Source: Nitrospinae bacterium RIFCSPLOWO2_12_FULL_45_22 (lineage in GTDB: Bacteria; 2-12-FULL-45-22). From it: a DNA stretch of 5,807 bases. Both the position numbers and the translations under genes were made by a program. Shown piece after piece: positions 5,600 to 5,807 of the stretch. The DNA lies in contig MHDQ01000202.1 in NCBI GenBank assembly GCA_001803565.1, positions 1-5,807 on the forward strand, given 5' to 3'. A model generated the notes under the pieces. The model ran no database searches. It saw only the letters and a program-made list of their open reading frames with translations, and had not been told where the DNA came from. Every line of letters begins with the position of its first letter. Positions within the stretch are counted from its first letter, which is position 1.

Positions 5600-5807
5600 T
5601 GCCTTTTGAGCCAACTATTAAAGGGCTCTATTACCGGGGAATGGTAAGTGATCCGATCTAAATTAGCCGGGATAGGATAATGGCCATAGGTATGTACTGC
5701 CTTAATAACGGTATGGATATGCTCTGGTGGTGTATCAGCCGGTATATTAGCCAGGAAGATAAAGAATCTCCCATCCCTACCCAGGATATTTATATATTCT
5801 TTACTAC
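5596..5807 (-). CDS. Uncharacterised protein, C-terminal end (5' partial)
   Basis: The minus-strand frame is open from the right edge to the TGA at 5598-5596 and gives about 69 residues. They include INILGRDGRFFIFLANIPAD, then TPPEHIHTVIKAVHTYGHYP, then IPANLDRITYHSPVI, and end in a basic WLKRQ. The stop overlaps the hydrolase start as ATGA, so the two genes form an operon. I do not recognise it firmly. A strand with RFF, a helix, then a YPIPxxLDRI segment and a final helix is loosely reminiscent of the end of NurA-type repair nucleases, but this is a weak impression and should not be used as a name. Confidence 0.6.
   Translation of the reverse strand, partial: SKEYINILGRDGRFFIFLANIPADTPPEHIHTVIKAVHTYGHYPIPANLDRITYHSPVIEPFNSWLKRQ

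Noticed and set aside
1-5807. CRISPR array, tRNA or rRNA genes, insertion-sequence ends
   Set aside because: I found no regularly spaced repeats, no cloverleaf-like sequence, no rRNA-like stretch, and no transposase or terminal inverted repeat pair.

Overview
The window looks like a bacterial chromosomal segment of moderate GC. Accessory DNA (remnant genes, a restriction-modification pair and a tyrosine recombinase) lies between two pieces of ordinary-looking housekeeping sequence. No rRNA, tRNA or strong lineage marker is present. The overall style (MscS tail, COG2945-like hydrolase, XerC-like integrase) would suit a deep-branching environmental bacterium, but I cannot name a phylum.

Layout from left to right. 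(1) 1-222 (+) is the C-terminal end of an MscS-type mechanosensitive channel cut by the window edge. (2) 335-1399 (+) is a SAM-dependent DNA methyltransferase with clear motif I and TSPPY motifs; family resemblance stops around base 1340, so it looks 3'-truncated and fused to unrelated sequence. (3) About 1330-1773 (+) is a scar of short open fragments in different frames; one carries a stretch resembling the RNA polymerase alpha C-terminal domain. (4) 1704-1850 (-) is a HicB-family antitoxin that is convincing for about 30 residues and then diverges. (5) 1877-1953 is a 77-bp imperfect palindrome with the architecture of an integron attC site. (6) 4002-1968 (-) is a type II restriction-modification pair: a D12-class adenine methyltransferase, then an overlapping endonuclease with a PD-(D/E)XK-like signature, probably SacI-family. 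(7) 4100-4106 (-) is a second GTTAGGC box next to a tyrosine recombinase at 4111-4929 (-). (8) 4973-5599 (-) is an alpha/beta hydrolase, translationally coupled to an upstream gene that runs off the right edge.

The main observation is that the R-M pair is bracketed by two GTTAGGC boxes in the same orientation (minus strand, 4106-4100 and 1885-1879). The second box is the R' half of the attC-like palindrome. The endonuclease stop codon is 14 nt from that palindrome, and on its far side the hicB start follows after a strong Shine-Dalgarno. This is the gene/attC/gene order expected of an integron cassette array read on the minus strand, making the R-M system a cassette-like unit of about 2.2 kb. 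The adjacent recombinase has all the tyrosine-recombinase catalytic residues but lacks the insertion that defines IntI. The locus is therefore either a cassette cluster without IntI or a cassette system served by a XerC-like enzyme. Direction is not fully settled, because the asymmetry of the palindrome points the other way.

Functionally, the R-M pair appears intact. The first methyltransferase, hicB and possibly the recombinase N-terminus appear damaged, which suits a hotspot of repeated insertion and deletion.
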